Of a DNA stretch of 64,000 bases, positions 45,805 to 57,501 are shown in pieces; the first letter of the stretch is position 1; each line of letters begins with the position of its first letter. The notes beneath the pieces were generated by a model. The model saw only the letters and a program-made list of their open reading frames with translations. It was not told where the DNA came from and did no database searches. Made by a program: the position numbers and the translations under genes. Origin of the DNA: Amorphophallus konjac (Eukaryota > Streptophyta > Magnoliopsida > Alismatales > Araceae); NCBI GenBank assembly GCA_022559845.1, contig CM040118.1, forward strand, positions 158,182,331-158,246,330. Reading direction: 5' to 3'.

Positions 45805-47251
45805 TGACGGTGGTTGAATGAAAACCTGCCTCAGTCTATAAAATAACCTACACATGGCAAAGATGTGATATTAAATGTATAATTAAACGAACACGCATAA
45901 TTTGCAGAACAGGCAGTTGAACTAGGGCCGCCATAGTCTTAGGCGGTCGAACAACGAACCGCTGCGTGTTGCTAAATGGGCTGGCTGTGAAATTTCTACC
46001 GTCATTCAGATTTAAAATATTTATGCGGTCGAGATGTCAGCCGCTCGTGTCAATAAACGGGTTATGGCGGACTGTTACAAAATTTGAAATAATATAAACA
46101 TGGTCCTTACCGGAGAACCGGATCCACAGGAATCATAACCGGATCCATTCCCGGTCGACTCAAATCGATGGGAATTATAATTTTTAACCTGTTCCCTGCC
46201 AATCCATCATCTTAATATAACAATTTATCATCTATGAACTCAGTGACGATGAGATACGGCAGTTTATCGTCTATGAACTCAACGACGATGGGCATGCTCC
46301 AAAAACATAAAAACGATGGGCATGCTTCGAAAACATAAAGATGATGGGCATGCTGATTAAAACATAACGACGCATGGCATTAGGAATAATTTAACGGGCT
46401 AGGGCACCGATCCCCCTACCTTAATCGTGCCAAAATCTTCTATTCCGACCGCGAGCAAGCCGAGGGTCGCCGAAGTTCGCCCTTCCCGACTGTCTCTCCA
46501 CTTCACGGTTTGACTCGGGGTTGATGCCATGGCGTTCCTCGCGTCGTGGGGGACCTCCCGTCGCTCCAAACGAGGCTAGAAGGCCGTCCCCCACCAGATC
46601 TAAGCCGAGAATGCCGATTCATCGCGAGGAGGGGAGAGAGAAGAGCCGCCGATGCTGCCACGGGTTCGCTCCGACTAGGGCGCCGCCGCGGTGGCTCCCC
46701 TTGCAGCCTCGCCGACGAGCCTCCGGCTCCTCCGCCGGCCTTGGGTCGCCGCGCGCCGAGCAGACAAGGAAGGGCAAGGGGAGTCGCCGGTTTCGTCCCG
46801 CCTCCGCGCACCGTGAAGGGAGAAAGGGGGCGAGAGGGGGAGGCCGCCGCTCGCGGTCCTCTTCCTTGCCAAGTCACCGGCATGGCCTCCGGCGCTCCTC
46901 CATCGTGGCCGTCGGTTGCCGCGCCGAGAAGGGGGGGAAAGGGGGTCGGTTGGCGTGTCCGCCTCCTGGGCACTCGGTCGCCTTCGAGTGAAAAGGGGAA
47001 AGGGGCGAATGAGGGTTAGGGAACTCACGAAAGAATTTTGATATACTATTTTTTTCAGAAAAAACCTTTAATTGCTAGAAACCCCTAAGTTAAGCAAAAT
47101 TGTGTAAATGCCCCATTTGATTTCTAAAACTCTTATATATATACACAAAGGCCATTTAACTAGGCCCAATAAATCCCTAAAAATAGCCAAAATTCATGGA
47201 ATTAATTCTATTTTAATATTGGTAAAGATCCGTTAAACAACGGGTCTTACA
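45805..47251 (-). repeat. LTR-like block, possible gypsy LTR in minus orientation
   Basis: On the minus strand it starts TGTAAGACCCG (47251), has a TATA-like run at 47133-47144 and would end CCACCGTCA at 45805, where LTR4 is interrupted. The flanks show no matching 5-bp duplication, so boundaries are tentative. The GC-rich part 46440-47020 gives overlapping Arg/Pro/Ala/Gly-rich frames on both strands with no recognised domain; I regard them as composition artefacts. Confidence 0.4.
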
Positions 47252-49166
47252 GCTGGAGATAATTCTCACATTGAGAAACCAATCCTCCAATGCTCTACAC
47301 ATCCTCCAGAATTCACTCGTAGCAACCAACGCTATGATCTTGAACCTGTGGGGCGTAGGCCCACCAGGCTTCCGCTGGACACTCGGATCCACGTGCATAA
47401 TCACCATAACAACTACTCGGGATCTGCCATCCCGACAATCCTCAACTCCGCTGGCTAACTCCGAATAGCAGGGTGAGGAAAACATGGTTACCTCGAACCT
47501 AGAGCATAGACTCTCGCTAGTCTAGCAATCATCTGCAATTATGCAGGCTCCGATCCAACCTATCGGGGGTCACAACACCAGCTATGAGTCTTCGCGAGCA
47601 CTGCCCAAAACGACACACATCCTTCCGGAATAGCGCCAACACCCTTACACCACAAGGGGAAAAGGGCAACGCTTCTCACAGGCAACCACATTGCCAAAAC
47701 ACCGAACGCGTCTCGCATAGACTTCATGGCACACCAAAGAGGCCAACCAACCCGAACACAATGCAAGATGACGAACTTGGGAAAATGTGATCTCCCCAAT
47801 CTAAGGAGAAACCAGCATACCTCTGACCAAACGGAAGGTATCCACACTCGACCTGACCTCAAATCTCATGCATGCCAGAAACTGCACCTTCTAGCACCAA
47901 GAAAATACCATTACCATCGTCAGGTCAGCTCCTTCGACAACACTCGCCAAGTGTTTCATCGGACCACGATCACACCATCTTTCGATGCACCTCCATTGTA
48001 ATTCCGTGAACTTCAACTCACCACGCCTCGAGCACTGACTCTGCAGATCGCCAGCCACACTCTTCGCCACAGTAGTTAGGCTAGCCACTACCACACGCTC
48101 CTTACCTATGCCTGCCTCTGATCTCAAACCCATCAACACGCCAAAACACTTACCGAGGAGCGAAGAAACCATAAAAGGCGCCAGGCTCGAAGGCTGCTAC
48201 ATCTCTAGCCACCAGACATCATTCCCTCGAATCCGTCTGTGCTAGCTCCGATCCATTCTCGAATCTCAGATCCTCACAATATCCATCTTCTGAGCTGCCA
48301 TCGCGCGGACCACCACGCCAAGAGCCACGACACGAACCATGATCGGCACCCGCCAACGCTCATACACAGTCCCAAAGTTAGCTACGAAACCTTCACATCT
48401 TACCTATAATATCGCATAGCGCGTCCAAGAGTGGCGCAATGGCCCCAAATTCCATAATCTGTGACAAAACCAAGCCACCGCCACACAATCTCGGACCAAA
48501 TCCAGACTAAGGCAGTCCATTCACGTGTAAAACGCAGGACTTAGAGCACCTTGGGACAACTCTGCCCAATCCTGCCCCGAAATCCACAAAATAATTGGGA
48601 CTGGCACGTCATTTTTGATGCCTCAGAGCATGACAAGAACGTCGGGCTCAACAATCAGCAGCTCATCCGAAAAATCTTCCGCTCATCCGAGCCCATCTCT
48701 TGACCAGAACATCCGTTCGGTCACCTCAAACCCCGATCTTAACGCATCAGGGACTGGATAAACCTCAAATTGGGGTGACCAAAACCGATAACAGCTCTCT
48801 CAGAGCACATCTATGGCCAGTTAACCACGAACAATCCTCACCAAACACATGACCTTGCCGTGAATCACTCGAACGCATCACCCTACCAACGCACCTGCCG
48901 GTAACTTCAGCTCAACGCAGCACCACTGGGGCCACCACCCATCGGGAAGAAATCTCTCTATCTCATTCCTCAGGCCCCACACCGACACTCCAACGAAGCA
49001 GCAACCGCCTTCACAACGCCAACTCAGTGCACTCAAGCTATCACGCGAGAAACAAAATGAAAAATAAACACAAAACCCTATGCCAGCTACCGATTGTACT
49101 GGACCATATAGACTCTAATCACTCCAATTATCTCGAATTCCCATGTACACGTCACAAACACACTTT
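47252..49166 (-). other. Non-coding internal region of a minus-strand gypsy-type element
   Basis: It lies directly downstream (minus direction) of a PBS and 5' LTR. It has only short frames (up to ~100 codons at 47560-47862 and 47891-48172 minus) with no gag or pol similarity that I can recognise. A coding-free interior next to a long LTR is what LARD-type non-autonomous elements look like; a truncated element is the alternative. No second copy of the 49181-52083 LTR is found on its left. Confidence 0.5.
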
Positions 49167-49178
49167 GCTCTGATACCA
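49167..49178 (-). other. Primer-binding site (initiator tRNA-Met), minus strand
   Basis: The minus strand reads TGGTATCAGAGC, two bases after the LTR end. This fixes the LTR orientation. Confidence 0.9.
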
Positions 49179-50939
49179 TCTATAATGACCTAAGATCCGG
49201 ATACCGAGAAGAACACGATACCATTCGAATCCTGGTCCGTAGCCCACGAGCCGGAGGGCTCGGAATGGCCAAAAGGAGTGTGTGAGTGGTAGTATACACA
49301 GAAATAAGAAATAAAGTAAGAATAATAATAATAAACTACTACATAGTCTAGGCTAAAATAAAGTACAGTATACAGAAAATAAAATGTACCCAATGCCGAG
49401 TGAACACTCGACCCAGTGAGCTGGCACCTAGAAACCTCCGCGCAGCACCCTCGAACCTCGAGGAAGAATCGCCTGACCTGAAAAGTAGGGGTGAGCCTCC
49501 TATCACTGGCTTAGTAGGGGTCCCACGGAACCCCAACCGTAAACAACGGCGACAGCAGAAAGTAGTAACAAAAGCAGGAGCGGTAATCACGGCGGCCGGT
49601 AAAACCTCGGCTCTACAGCTACTCCTACTGTACCGGAAAATACACCCCGATCTCACAATCGGGGGACCGGACTACCTAACACCATAGCTACCGAGGGAAA
49701 ATCCAGTACAACTCTACCGTGGAGGCCTATCACCAAGACGGGGCCTAACTTGGACCACACAGTCCACGGGTACCGTCACGACCTCGCTATCGTGAACCCG
49801 ACCTAGCCAAGGGATGAAGCCTAGGTAATCCTACCAAGCACCCTGGTCTCACTCTCGGAAAACACATAGAACATGTCCGGGAAACCACGCCTTGCAGTCA
49901 AAAAATGGACTCTCAGGTCACGGAAACTCGCGTCCCGTGACGGGGGCACCTGCCCACTCAAAGCACGGCTGGAAGCATCCGTCGATGACTTATTCCACGC
50001 CTCAGGTGTTTCTCTCGCCCCCGGTGGAAATCGAGACACCACACAAATCACCATTAAAAATAAGGGACTAGTCGGGGTCATGCTCGTCAGCACACATCCG
50101 AAGCCCCCGACCATGTGTGCACACACTGACAGACTATATAACGCCAAGCCCTCTAGCTGATTTTCCTCCCAGCTCAAACTTGAGTCACTACAGGGGAGGC
50201 CCTATGGTAACCAGCCTAAAAACCATCTCTAACGGGTGTAGCTCACCACCTACCCCCTAGGTGGGTTAGCACACGCGTGCCCAGGCAAGCTACTGTAGCT
50301 CTCCACCTACGCTCAGGTGGGTTGGCACAAGCATGCCCAGGAAGCTACGACGAGCGGGGGTCACCACAGAAGCGACTCTCGGTGGAAACCACCGGAACAA
50401 GGACAGGCCACGCACAGGCCCTGTCACGTCCAACTCGGAAGATGGGTGGCACAATGCCACTGAACTCTAGGCAGTCCACTAGAACCTATTAAACCAACGG
50501 TCCTGGAGTCACAGGACTCAGGGTCAAGACTGTTGTACAAAGACAGCTCTAGGCTGTCAATCTGGCCTATCCCTAGGTCAGAAACCTCGGTCCGATATAA
50601 GTCTTAAAGCATGACATAGCTGCCTACTCTATCCCTTCCAAATGGAAACTAAGAAAACCCTCCAGCCTAGGCTGGGTAATTGGACTCACATTCCACAGGC
50701 CATATGCACGGCCCTCAAGGAAACCACGTTCCAACAAAGCTATCGATGTGCGAGAATAAGCCTTCGCACTCAAGCCAACCCATGGCAACTTGATCTAGCG
50801 TAAACACAGAATCCTGAAACACAAAGGGTCATCTGGACCCCCAAAACCCACGGGCATGCTAATCGAAGTAAAATGGTACCTCCGGACACCCAAAAACACG
50901 GTAATGGTACCCACGGGGTGTCCGGGACACTCACGGGGA

Positions 50940-51260
50940 TAAAGGTCGGTCAGTGGGTCTCAACCAGACCGACCAGGACCCAAAATGGGCGAAAGGGGTA
51001 GGGGTCGGTCGACCAAACTCCAAGGGTCGGTCGACCTAAGCCACCCACGGCGGTCAGTCGACCGACCCGACCCGACCCGGTTGGTCGACCGAACCGACCC
51101 AGTCGGTCGACCGGCGCTCCCAGGTGGTGTCGACGCAGCGCAAGCTGCGTCAACTCACCCGCTGTGGTCGATCGACCGGCGCCCAAGGGTCGGTTGATCT
51201 AACAGACACGATCGCGCCCCGCTGCGAACGTCGGTCGATCGACCGAACTGCCCCCATCGG
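50940..51260. repeat. Cluster of GGTCGGTCGACC-type palindromes in LTR
   Basis: About nine GTCGAC or GTCGATCGAC sites within ~320 bp, mostly inside GGTCGGTCGACC or its variants. The palindromes are CpG-rich. The homologous LTR at 57544 has a different palindrome in a cluster of its own. Confidence 0.8.
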
Positions 51261-51827
51261 TCGACCGATTACAGTAGAAATTCAACCGGAGCCACCCTAG
51301 GGCTCTAATTTCCATGCCCTCTCGACCCCAGTCGAGGGGGAAAACAATGTGGATCATTCCCCTAGCCCCAAAACCCAAAAATGGGAGGAAGAAAGTGAGA
51401 AAACCTCGCACGATCCGACGAATCCGTCGCACGCCCTAAAATGCATTCAAAACCCCCTGACGGAAATAAACCCACGCTCGGCTCACCACGGCCTACAAAA
51501 CTCGCGGGAAAGGAAGTATAGGGGTTAAGGATCAATCCCCCTACGTCCATCGAAGATTCCGCGCACCGTGGATACCGTTCCATCGTAAAACGCCCGTGAA
51601 ACCCCCACCGATTCACGAACGTGCACCCGAGCTTCCTCGTGCAACCACGCCTCGATCCTCGCCCCGTCCACGCCGCTCCTCGCCCCACGAGCATCGCCAC
51701 CTCACCCTCGTCCATCTCCGTCGGCCGCCCGAAGAGAAGAGAGGGGGAGAGGAGAGAACATGGGAGAGAAGAGAGAGGGAGAGAGTGATAGAAATGAGAG
51801 ATGGGAGAGAGAGAAAAGGGTGAGGGT

Positions 51828-51835
51828 TATTTATA
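51828..51835 (-). promoter_or_regulatory. TATA box of the minus-strand gypsy LTR
   Basis: Minus strand CCTATAAATAACCC, followed in that direction by a CT-rich leader. Confidence 0.6.
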
Positions 51836-53582
51836 GGAAATCTGGAATTTCCAAAAAAATATGAAAAATAGGTAAAAATACTCTCTATGATCGTCGAAAA
51901 CTGCACAACGCGCTGCTAACATCCCGGAGTCAGAGAACACATCGGTTCACTCTATACGGAGTTCCGAAGGTCCGATAGGGAAAAACACGCGTAAAGCCTG
52001 AAACACGCACTGGGACTCACCATGATGCTCCGAACTCATGGATCCTAATCTGAAAAAATCAAAAAAAATTTTGGGGTGTTACATCTACTATCTCCTACAC
52101 TCGTCTCCTGTTTTCTATGCTCATCTCCTGTCACCTGCGCTCGTCTTCTAGATTGATCGCGCCATCCTCAAAAGCCCTTCTATTCGCCTGTCATCGTCTC
52201 CTCGCCTGCTGACGGAATCGCTCATTCTCGAGCGAACCCCAACTCCCTTCACTGCGTCATCCTCAAAGGCCTTCTATCCTCGAGCGAATCCTAGCTCCCT
52301 CACCACCTCTCCGGCCAAGAACAAGGCATAAAACCTATACCGAGTTAAGAGCATGATTCTTCGTTATGTTTCATTCTAATTTTATCTTGACTCATTATAT
52401 GTATTGCTCCTCCCCTGCGATGTTTATAGCATACGTATTGATCTTCCCCTATAACCTAAACATGGCACAATGACAGTATGCAGGGGATGAGCAAATACAA
52501 ATGAAATGTCATATTAATCCAAAAATATCATATTAATCCCCTATGTTTATAGCATACGTACTGATCTTACCTTTGTACCTTGGTATGCAGCATATACAAA
52601 TGATGTTTGTGGGTTTTATTGGCTCTTAACCTGTCATCAAATGTGTTTGTTCTTTTCTATCCATGATGACAAAAGGGGGAAAAGCTTGTCTACATATTAG
52701 ACATAATGTACTTATGCTTATTTTTATCTTCTACTTAATCGTGTGATATAAGATCTTGTTTCCATATTTTTTGGCTGCTCATCTTATTTTTGAGATTATT
52801 CATCACAATTCACAACCCTCCCACCTCCCAAGAAAAAACCAGAGACTTTTGTCATGACTGGTTACATGCATCTTTCTTGGAATATTGATAAGTAGCAGTA
52901 GACAACTAAGTTAATTGTTGCTACTTATTATGTTACATAAGAAATCATGAGCATAGGGGGATGCTGTTGAATGGATTGATATCACCCTTTGTATAATAGT
53001 AAGGAGAAAAAAAGAAAATTATGAATCAGCTACTTAACTTTTGGCATTTTGAATCTATTTGTTCAATTATATTTTGTACTATGTGAAGGGAATTACCATA
53101 ATGTAAAATAAATTTTGTGTTATTTTTCGGAATGTGTTCACCGAGTATATAAGATATTGATGGGCAAAATAGCAGTTAAATATGAAATGGGTTTTTGTCT
53201 TGCAAGCAACTTCTTAGTTAGAAACAAATGATGTATCTATCTATAAGGTTTAATGAAAAATATGGAAGGTGTGTGCCTCCCTTTATTATAAAATAATATA
53301 TCCTCACTGAAAAATGGAAGTTATACACAAAAAATGAACATGTCCAAACATAGGTTAGTGAACCATATGTTTCTGTACAAGAAGGCTATTATTCAAAATA
53401 CTATTGTTCAACATGCAAAATTTTGTTCATTTTTCATTTCCTAGTTCCTTTATATTTGTTCTCCTATAAGCCCACAGTTTTTTTGCTGGAAATGCATATT
53501 TTTGTCTATTACCTACTATTGTAGCAGCATGACAGCTCATTTCTAATTGAGGTGATTCACCGTGTGATATTTGACAATTATG

Positions 53583-53685
53583 TAGATTGCTCCTTCCCTC
53601 CCTTGGTGTGTTACTTGCTCCTTCCCTCCCTCGGTGTGTTACTTGCTCCTCCCCCTCGGTGTGTTACTTGCTCCTTTCCCCTCAG
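53583..53685 (+). repeat. 28-bp minisatellite, about four copies
   Basis: Unit TTACTTGCTCCTTCCCTCCC followed by TCGGTGTG, repeated four times with small deletions in the later copies. It lies about 170 bp before the Myb-like ORF. Confidence 0.85.
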
Positions 53686-53858
53686 GTAACCTGGTAGCAT
53701 CATATTACGTTTGATTATTAATATGCATTTGTAAACTAAATCTGTATAGTTGTTTATGATGATGATATCTAATAATAGGGCACCACATCTAAATAGTGTT
53801 GTTAATATGCCTCAGCTTTTGTTTGTTATTGATTAAATTATGTAGTTCTTAAAAAAGT

Positions 53859-54191
53859 ATGAGTGGATCAAAGGATGGTAAAATTAGGGTGGCCAATTGG
53901 AGCAACGAGGCAGACATGTGTTTCGTAGATCTGCTTGTCGAGCACCGTGTCAAAAATGACGATTTTGCCAATAGAAATTTTACAAAGGAGGCATGGAGAG
54001 ATATGGTGAAAAAATTCAATGAAATGATAAAGTTAGGATATTCATTAGAAATTTTGAAAAATCATTTTAAAAATCTGAAGAAGAGGTACTATTTAATTGT
54101 GACTATAAAGAACCGTTCAGGATGGGGTTGGGATGACGGAAAATAAATGCCAGTCCTAGGCAGAGAGAAAACTTGGGATGATTTCATTGCG
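53859..54191 (+). pseudogene. Harbinger Myb/SANT-like DNA-binding protein, exon 1
   Basis: ATG at 53859. The sequence NWSNEADMCFVDLLVEHRVK, then FTKEAWRDMVKKFNE, then LKNHFKNLKKRYYLIVTIKNRSGWGWDDGK is the trihelix/Myb-like DNA-binding domain that accompanies PIF/Harbinger transposases and helps the nuclease bind the element ends. A TAA at 54144-54146 interrupts it in frame; REKTWDDFIA continues to a likely splice donor GT at 54192. Confidence 0.85.
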
Positions 54192-54270
54192 GTAGGTAAC
54201 ATATGATTTGCATGTTGAATTGTTGATTTTAGCTATTATTAAATTAATAACATCTGGGCATAATTTTCAG

Positions 54271-54426
54271 ATCAATAAAGAGTATAGAGCAATTCAAGGA
54301 AAGCCTTTCATAGTCTTTGACCAAATGGAGTTGATTTGTGCCACTTCTATGTTGAGAGAAGACTTGGCTGCCAGTAATGAAGGCACATCCTATCTTGACA
54401 CACGTAGTGATGGAGATGAGGAATAA
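54271..54426 (+). pseudogene. Harbinger Myb/SANT-like protein, exon 2
   Basis: After a probable intron 54192-54270 (GTAGGTAAC ... TTTTCAG) the frame resumes with NKEYRAIQGKPFIVFDQM, matching the family's conserved segment after the trihelix. It runs to TAA at 54424-54426. Confidence 0.7.
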
Positions 54427-54462
54427 CAGATTGGAGACGATGATTCAGGGTTAGATTTTTAA

Positions 54463-54883
54463 TGTGAATAGTATATTGAATGACTCTGAAACACGTGAAA
54501 ATATTCACCAAATGTCACAAATGTCAACTCCTAATACTGAGGCAACTAGGGATCCTCCCGCTGCACCCACGGACATTCCCTCTAGTAATGTTAATAGGAA
54601 GAGGAGACGGGCTTCACAGGGTAACGACGATTAAGTTGACAAGTTGGTAGCCCTAGGTCATGAGAGGTTATCATTGGCTCGAGAGATGCTGCGATTACAG
54701 AAGAAAGCTATTCCACCAATGGATGAGGCTATTGATATGCTTATCAAGTTGCCTGGACTTCCTCAGTAAGATTTGTATAGAGCTATTGATCTTATTAGAT
54801 CTATCGAGGATCGTTCCATCTTCTTAGCCTTGCCAAAAGACTTGCGGTTTGGTTGGATATTAAGCCGCCTTGGCTACTACTGA
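54463..54883 (+). pseudogene. Harbinger Myb/SANT-like protein, C-terminal region
   Basis: A frame with two in-frame TAA codons contains a basic nuclear-localisation-like run (RKRRRA), a helical Leu/Arg-rich part and a C-terminal segment (AIDLIRSIEDRSIFLALP) typical of these proteins. It ends at TGA 54881-54883. It is read as the C-terminus of the same protein. Confidence 0.55.
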
Positions 54884-55085
54884 AATACCTTCATATCCTT
54901 TTTTCTAGTTCTTAATTAAATGTGCAATTTTTAATATTGTCATTTGCTATTGTCATTTACTCATGTAATTAGATGTGAACATATTGTGCATTGCTTCATT
55001 TTCATGAATTGCCTTATCATATGCTAATGCGCAGTTTAATGTTGTTTTTTTGAATCATATAGGATTTTCAACTTTTGCATTGGAA

Positions 55086-55616
55086 ATGAATTCTCAAACT
55101 GCTGAGACTGGTCCTTCACTTGACCTCCTTATCAAGTTTATGATAGAGGAAGAGGAATATTGGGAGGAAGTTGAACATGTTATTATCCTTTAAATGTTGT
55201 CTTCCCACACACCTATACCTAGGACTCCAATGCACACAGATATTGGTCGAGGTCATAGCTGGGTTAAAGAGTTAATGACAGGTCATGTGGGCAGATCATA
55301 CTCTAGTTTTTGTGTGCATCCTCATCTTTTCTTAAGATTAAGAGATAATTTGATGGAAAGAGGTGTACTAAATGATACCAAGAATATGTCGGCCACTGAG
55401 CAATTAGCTATCTTCCTTCTCGAAGTTGGCCATGGGATTGGTAATAGGTTACTCAGAGAATAGTTCCAACATTCAAGAGAGACGATAAGCCGACATTTTA
55501 ACAATGTACTCATGGCAGTGTTATCTATACGTCATGACTATATTAAGATGCCCACTGCTGATGATCTGTCGCATCCAAAAATTCACAATGACCCAAAGTT
55601 CTACCGTTTCTTTAAG
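55086..55616 (+). pseudogene. Harbinger transposase (DDE_Tnp_4 type), exon 1
   Basis: ATG at 55086 (MNSQTAETGPSLDLL). The frame continues exactly in phase to a splice donor AAG/GTGA at 55616-55617. In-frame stops are at 55191-55193 and 55461-55463. The helical pre-catalytic region includes FLRLRDNLMERGVL and ATEQLAIFLLEVGHG, characteristic of HARBI1-like nucleases. An intron 55617-55723 follows. Confidence 0.8.
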
Positions 55617-55723
55617 GTGATGTGCTATATATACTCGTTACCAATTGCCTATGCCTTGGTTAATTTCTACTTCTTCTTTATTACTTACCTTGGTTAATTG
55701 TGTGCTTTGTGCTTTGTGATTAG

Positions 55724-55950
55724 AATGCATTGGGTGCAATTGATGGTACACATATCTCTGTAAAAGTGCTGATAGTTGACCACCCTCGTTATCGAAATCG
55801 AAAGGGTGAAACATAAATCTCAGAATGTCATGGGGTGTGTCAATTTTAATCTATTATTTACTAATGTCGTAGTGGGTTGGGAGGGATCAGCTGCAAACAT
55901 GAAAGTCTTGAGGTGGGCCATCGAGAAAGGTGGATTTACTATACTAGAAG
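55724..55950 (+). pseudogene. Harbinger transposase, exon 2 (first catalytic Asp)
   Basis: Begins NALGAIDGTHI with the first catalytic Asp, in phase with exon 1. A one-base frame change near 55815 is needed to continue into SQNVMGCVNFNLLFTNVVVGWEGSAAN. Relatives usually have Asp in the SAHD position where Asn is found here. Donor GTAAATG at 55951; intron 55951-56020. Confidence 0.8.
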
Positions 55951-56020
55951 GTAAATGTTAATGAGTTGATAAAGTTACTTTATTTGACTTAGTCAGCATT
56001 CCATACTTTTCTTGTCGTAG

Positions 56021-56436
56021 GGAAATATTTCTTGGTCGATGCAGGGTATGCAAACACCCCGCATTTCTTGGCACCATATCCTGGCATAAGATATCATCTA
56101 TCGGAGTACAGATCTAGTACGACTAGGCATACACACAGAGACAAGAAAGACTTGTTCAACCATAGGCACGCTCAACTATGCAATTGCGTTGAGCGTGCCT
56201 TCGGTGTCCTCAAGTCACGTTTCATAATTCTAGTGAAGCGTCGCAGTTATCCAATGAAGACACAAGCCAGGATTGCAATGGCGTATTGTGTACTCCATAA
56301 CTTCATTAGAAAGGAGCAACGGTTTGATCAAATTTTTCAACAGGCCGAAGATGACATCAATGTGGGAGGAAATGAGGAGGTAGATGAAGAAGATGATGTT
56401 AATAGGAGGGAGATTACTAGAGGGGAGAGACTCTGA
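56021..56436 (+). pseudogene. Harbinger transposase, exon 3 (second Asp and Glu)
   Basis: Starts with YFLVDAGY, the second catalytic Asp, followed by FLAPYPGIRYHLSEY, FNHRHAQLCNCVERAFGVLKSRF with the catalytic Glu, and AYCVLHNFIRKE. The exon is fully open to TGA at 56434-56436, with an acidic C-terminal tail (NEEVDEEDDVN). This is the clearest evidence for the family. Confidence 0.92.
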
Positions 56437-57369
56437 GACCACTTGGTGACTCGGCTTTGGGTCCACCATAATACACGAGGGTACTTACTAAGGCTTCCAC
56501 TTTCGGTGAACAACTGCTTCATTTTATTGACTGCATCATTTAAGTTTGCATTTAACCTATATCTTCCACTTTGCAGGCATCGTCAAATGGAAGTCAAAAA
56601 TGATGATTGACATTCTCCCCATGCAATTATGAAATGGATCATTTAAAATGTTTTGTACATCGACAAGTTACATGTTGTAATAATGTCATAACACATTACT
56701 CTCGGACTTTAATTTTGTGTTCTCTTTTAATGATGTGGGTTTATTAGGTTCCTTTAATTTCCTTAACTATTTCATAGATATGACGTGTTCTTGGCCTGAC
56801 GAACATGGGATACACTTTAACTATATACTCGTTTGACATATTCAGCACTAACATAATTTTTTGAAGTAGCCTGACTCATATGACACTTACAAATGGGCTT
56901 CAGGCTGCTACACTGCACATAGATTAGATGTTGATTTTTGTGCACACTTTAGACTTGCTCATTTTTCTATTTTCATAGATATAGTGTGTTCATATTTGCT
57001 CTTTTATTTGTACCTAACATATTTGCTCTTTTATCTGTACTTAACATATTTGGTCTTACAGGTTGACTAGTATTGTCCCTAACATGATAGGCAATGATGA
57101 TGGGAAGGAGCATACATGTGATGAGGAGTACTATGGGGGCATCTCATTTCATATTCCTGCTTATACTTCGTACGTATAGTAGGTTTGGCAGCTTAAGGCC
57201 TACCCATTCTTATGATGGGATTTACTGCAGGTGATATGGAATGTGACTGCACCATTTGTACTTCAAGGAATCTAAACAAATGAATGATGTCCATCTGAGC
57301 CTAAGAATACCCCCCATTATAAATTACTATACATTCAATGTGCATAATTATGTTTCAGGGTATCTGAAA

Positions 57370-57501
57370 ATGGATTCAAAAGATATGGGCGATGGTAAAT
57401 ATGATCGTATTCAATGTGAATGTGGCAATGAGGAATGTCTTATCAAGATATCTCACAGCAGTAGTAATCCACAACGTCCCTATTATTGTTGCCCACTAGG
57501 C
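57370..57501 (+). pseudogene. GRF-type zinc-finger-like exon fragment
   Basis: ATG at 57370. CECGNEEC, then NPQRPYYCCPLG, fit the start of a GRF zinc finger (C-x-C-G ... N-P-x-R-x-Y-x-C-P). The frame reaches a possible splice donor GTATG at 57502. Fifty bases further the LTR at 57544 interrupts it, so the rest is missing. It may be a third Harbinger gene, a captured host exon or an unrelated remnant. Confidence 0.5.

Larger units (their letters stand above)
49181..52083 (-). repeat. Gypsy 5' LTR, minus orientation (2903 bp)
   Basis: Starts TGTAACACCCC on the minus strand (52083) and ends GGTCATTATA (49181). TATAAATA is at 51828-51835 (minus). The U5-side half matches the plus-strand LTR at 57544-59773 in several blocks, for example GTGCTGACGAGCA and ACCCCGACTAGTCC (near 50075 and 59035) and GAGGCTCACCCC (near 49490 and 59402). 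A cluster of GTCGAC-type palindromes lies at 50940-51260. A GA-rich tract is at 51730-51820. Confidence 0.85.

Noticed and set aside
46503..47028. Overlapping 117-157 codon Arg/Pro/Gly/Ala-rich ORFs on both strands
   Set aside because: GC-rich composition opens several frames at once; no recognisable domain, and the block looks like LTR sequence.
45805..47251. A complete solo LTR with target duplication
   Set aside because: Flanking pentamers do not match, so only an LTR-like block with uncertain ends is reported.
47252..52083. 3' LTR partner for the minus LTR at 49181-52083 in the block ending 47251
   Set aside because: Both start TGTAA, but the sequence after that differs completely.
52084..53850. 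Terminal inverted repeat of the Harbinger element
   Set aside because: I could not find a matching inverted sequence with a TWA duplication on the right side.
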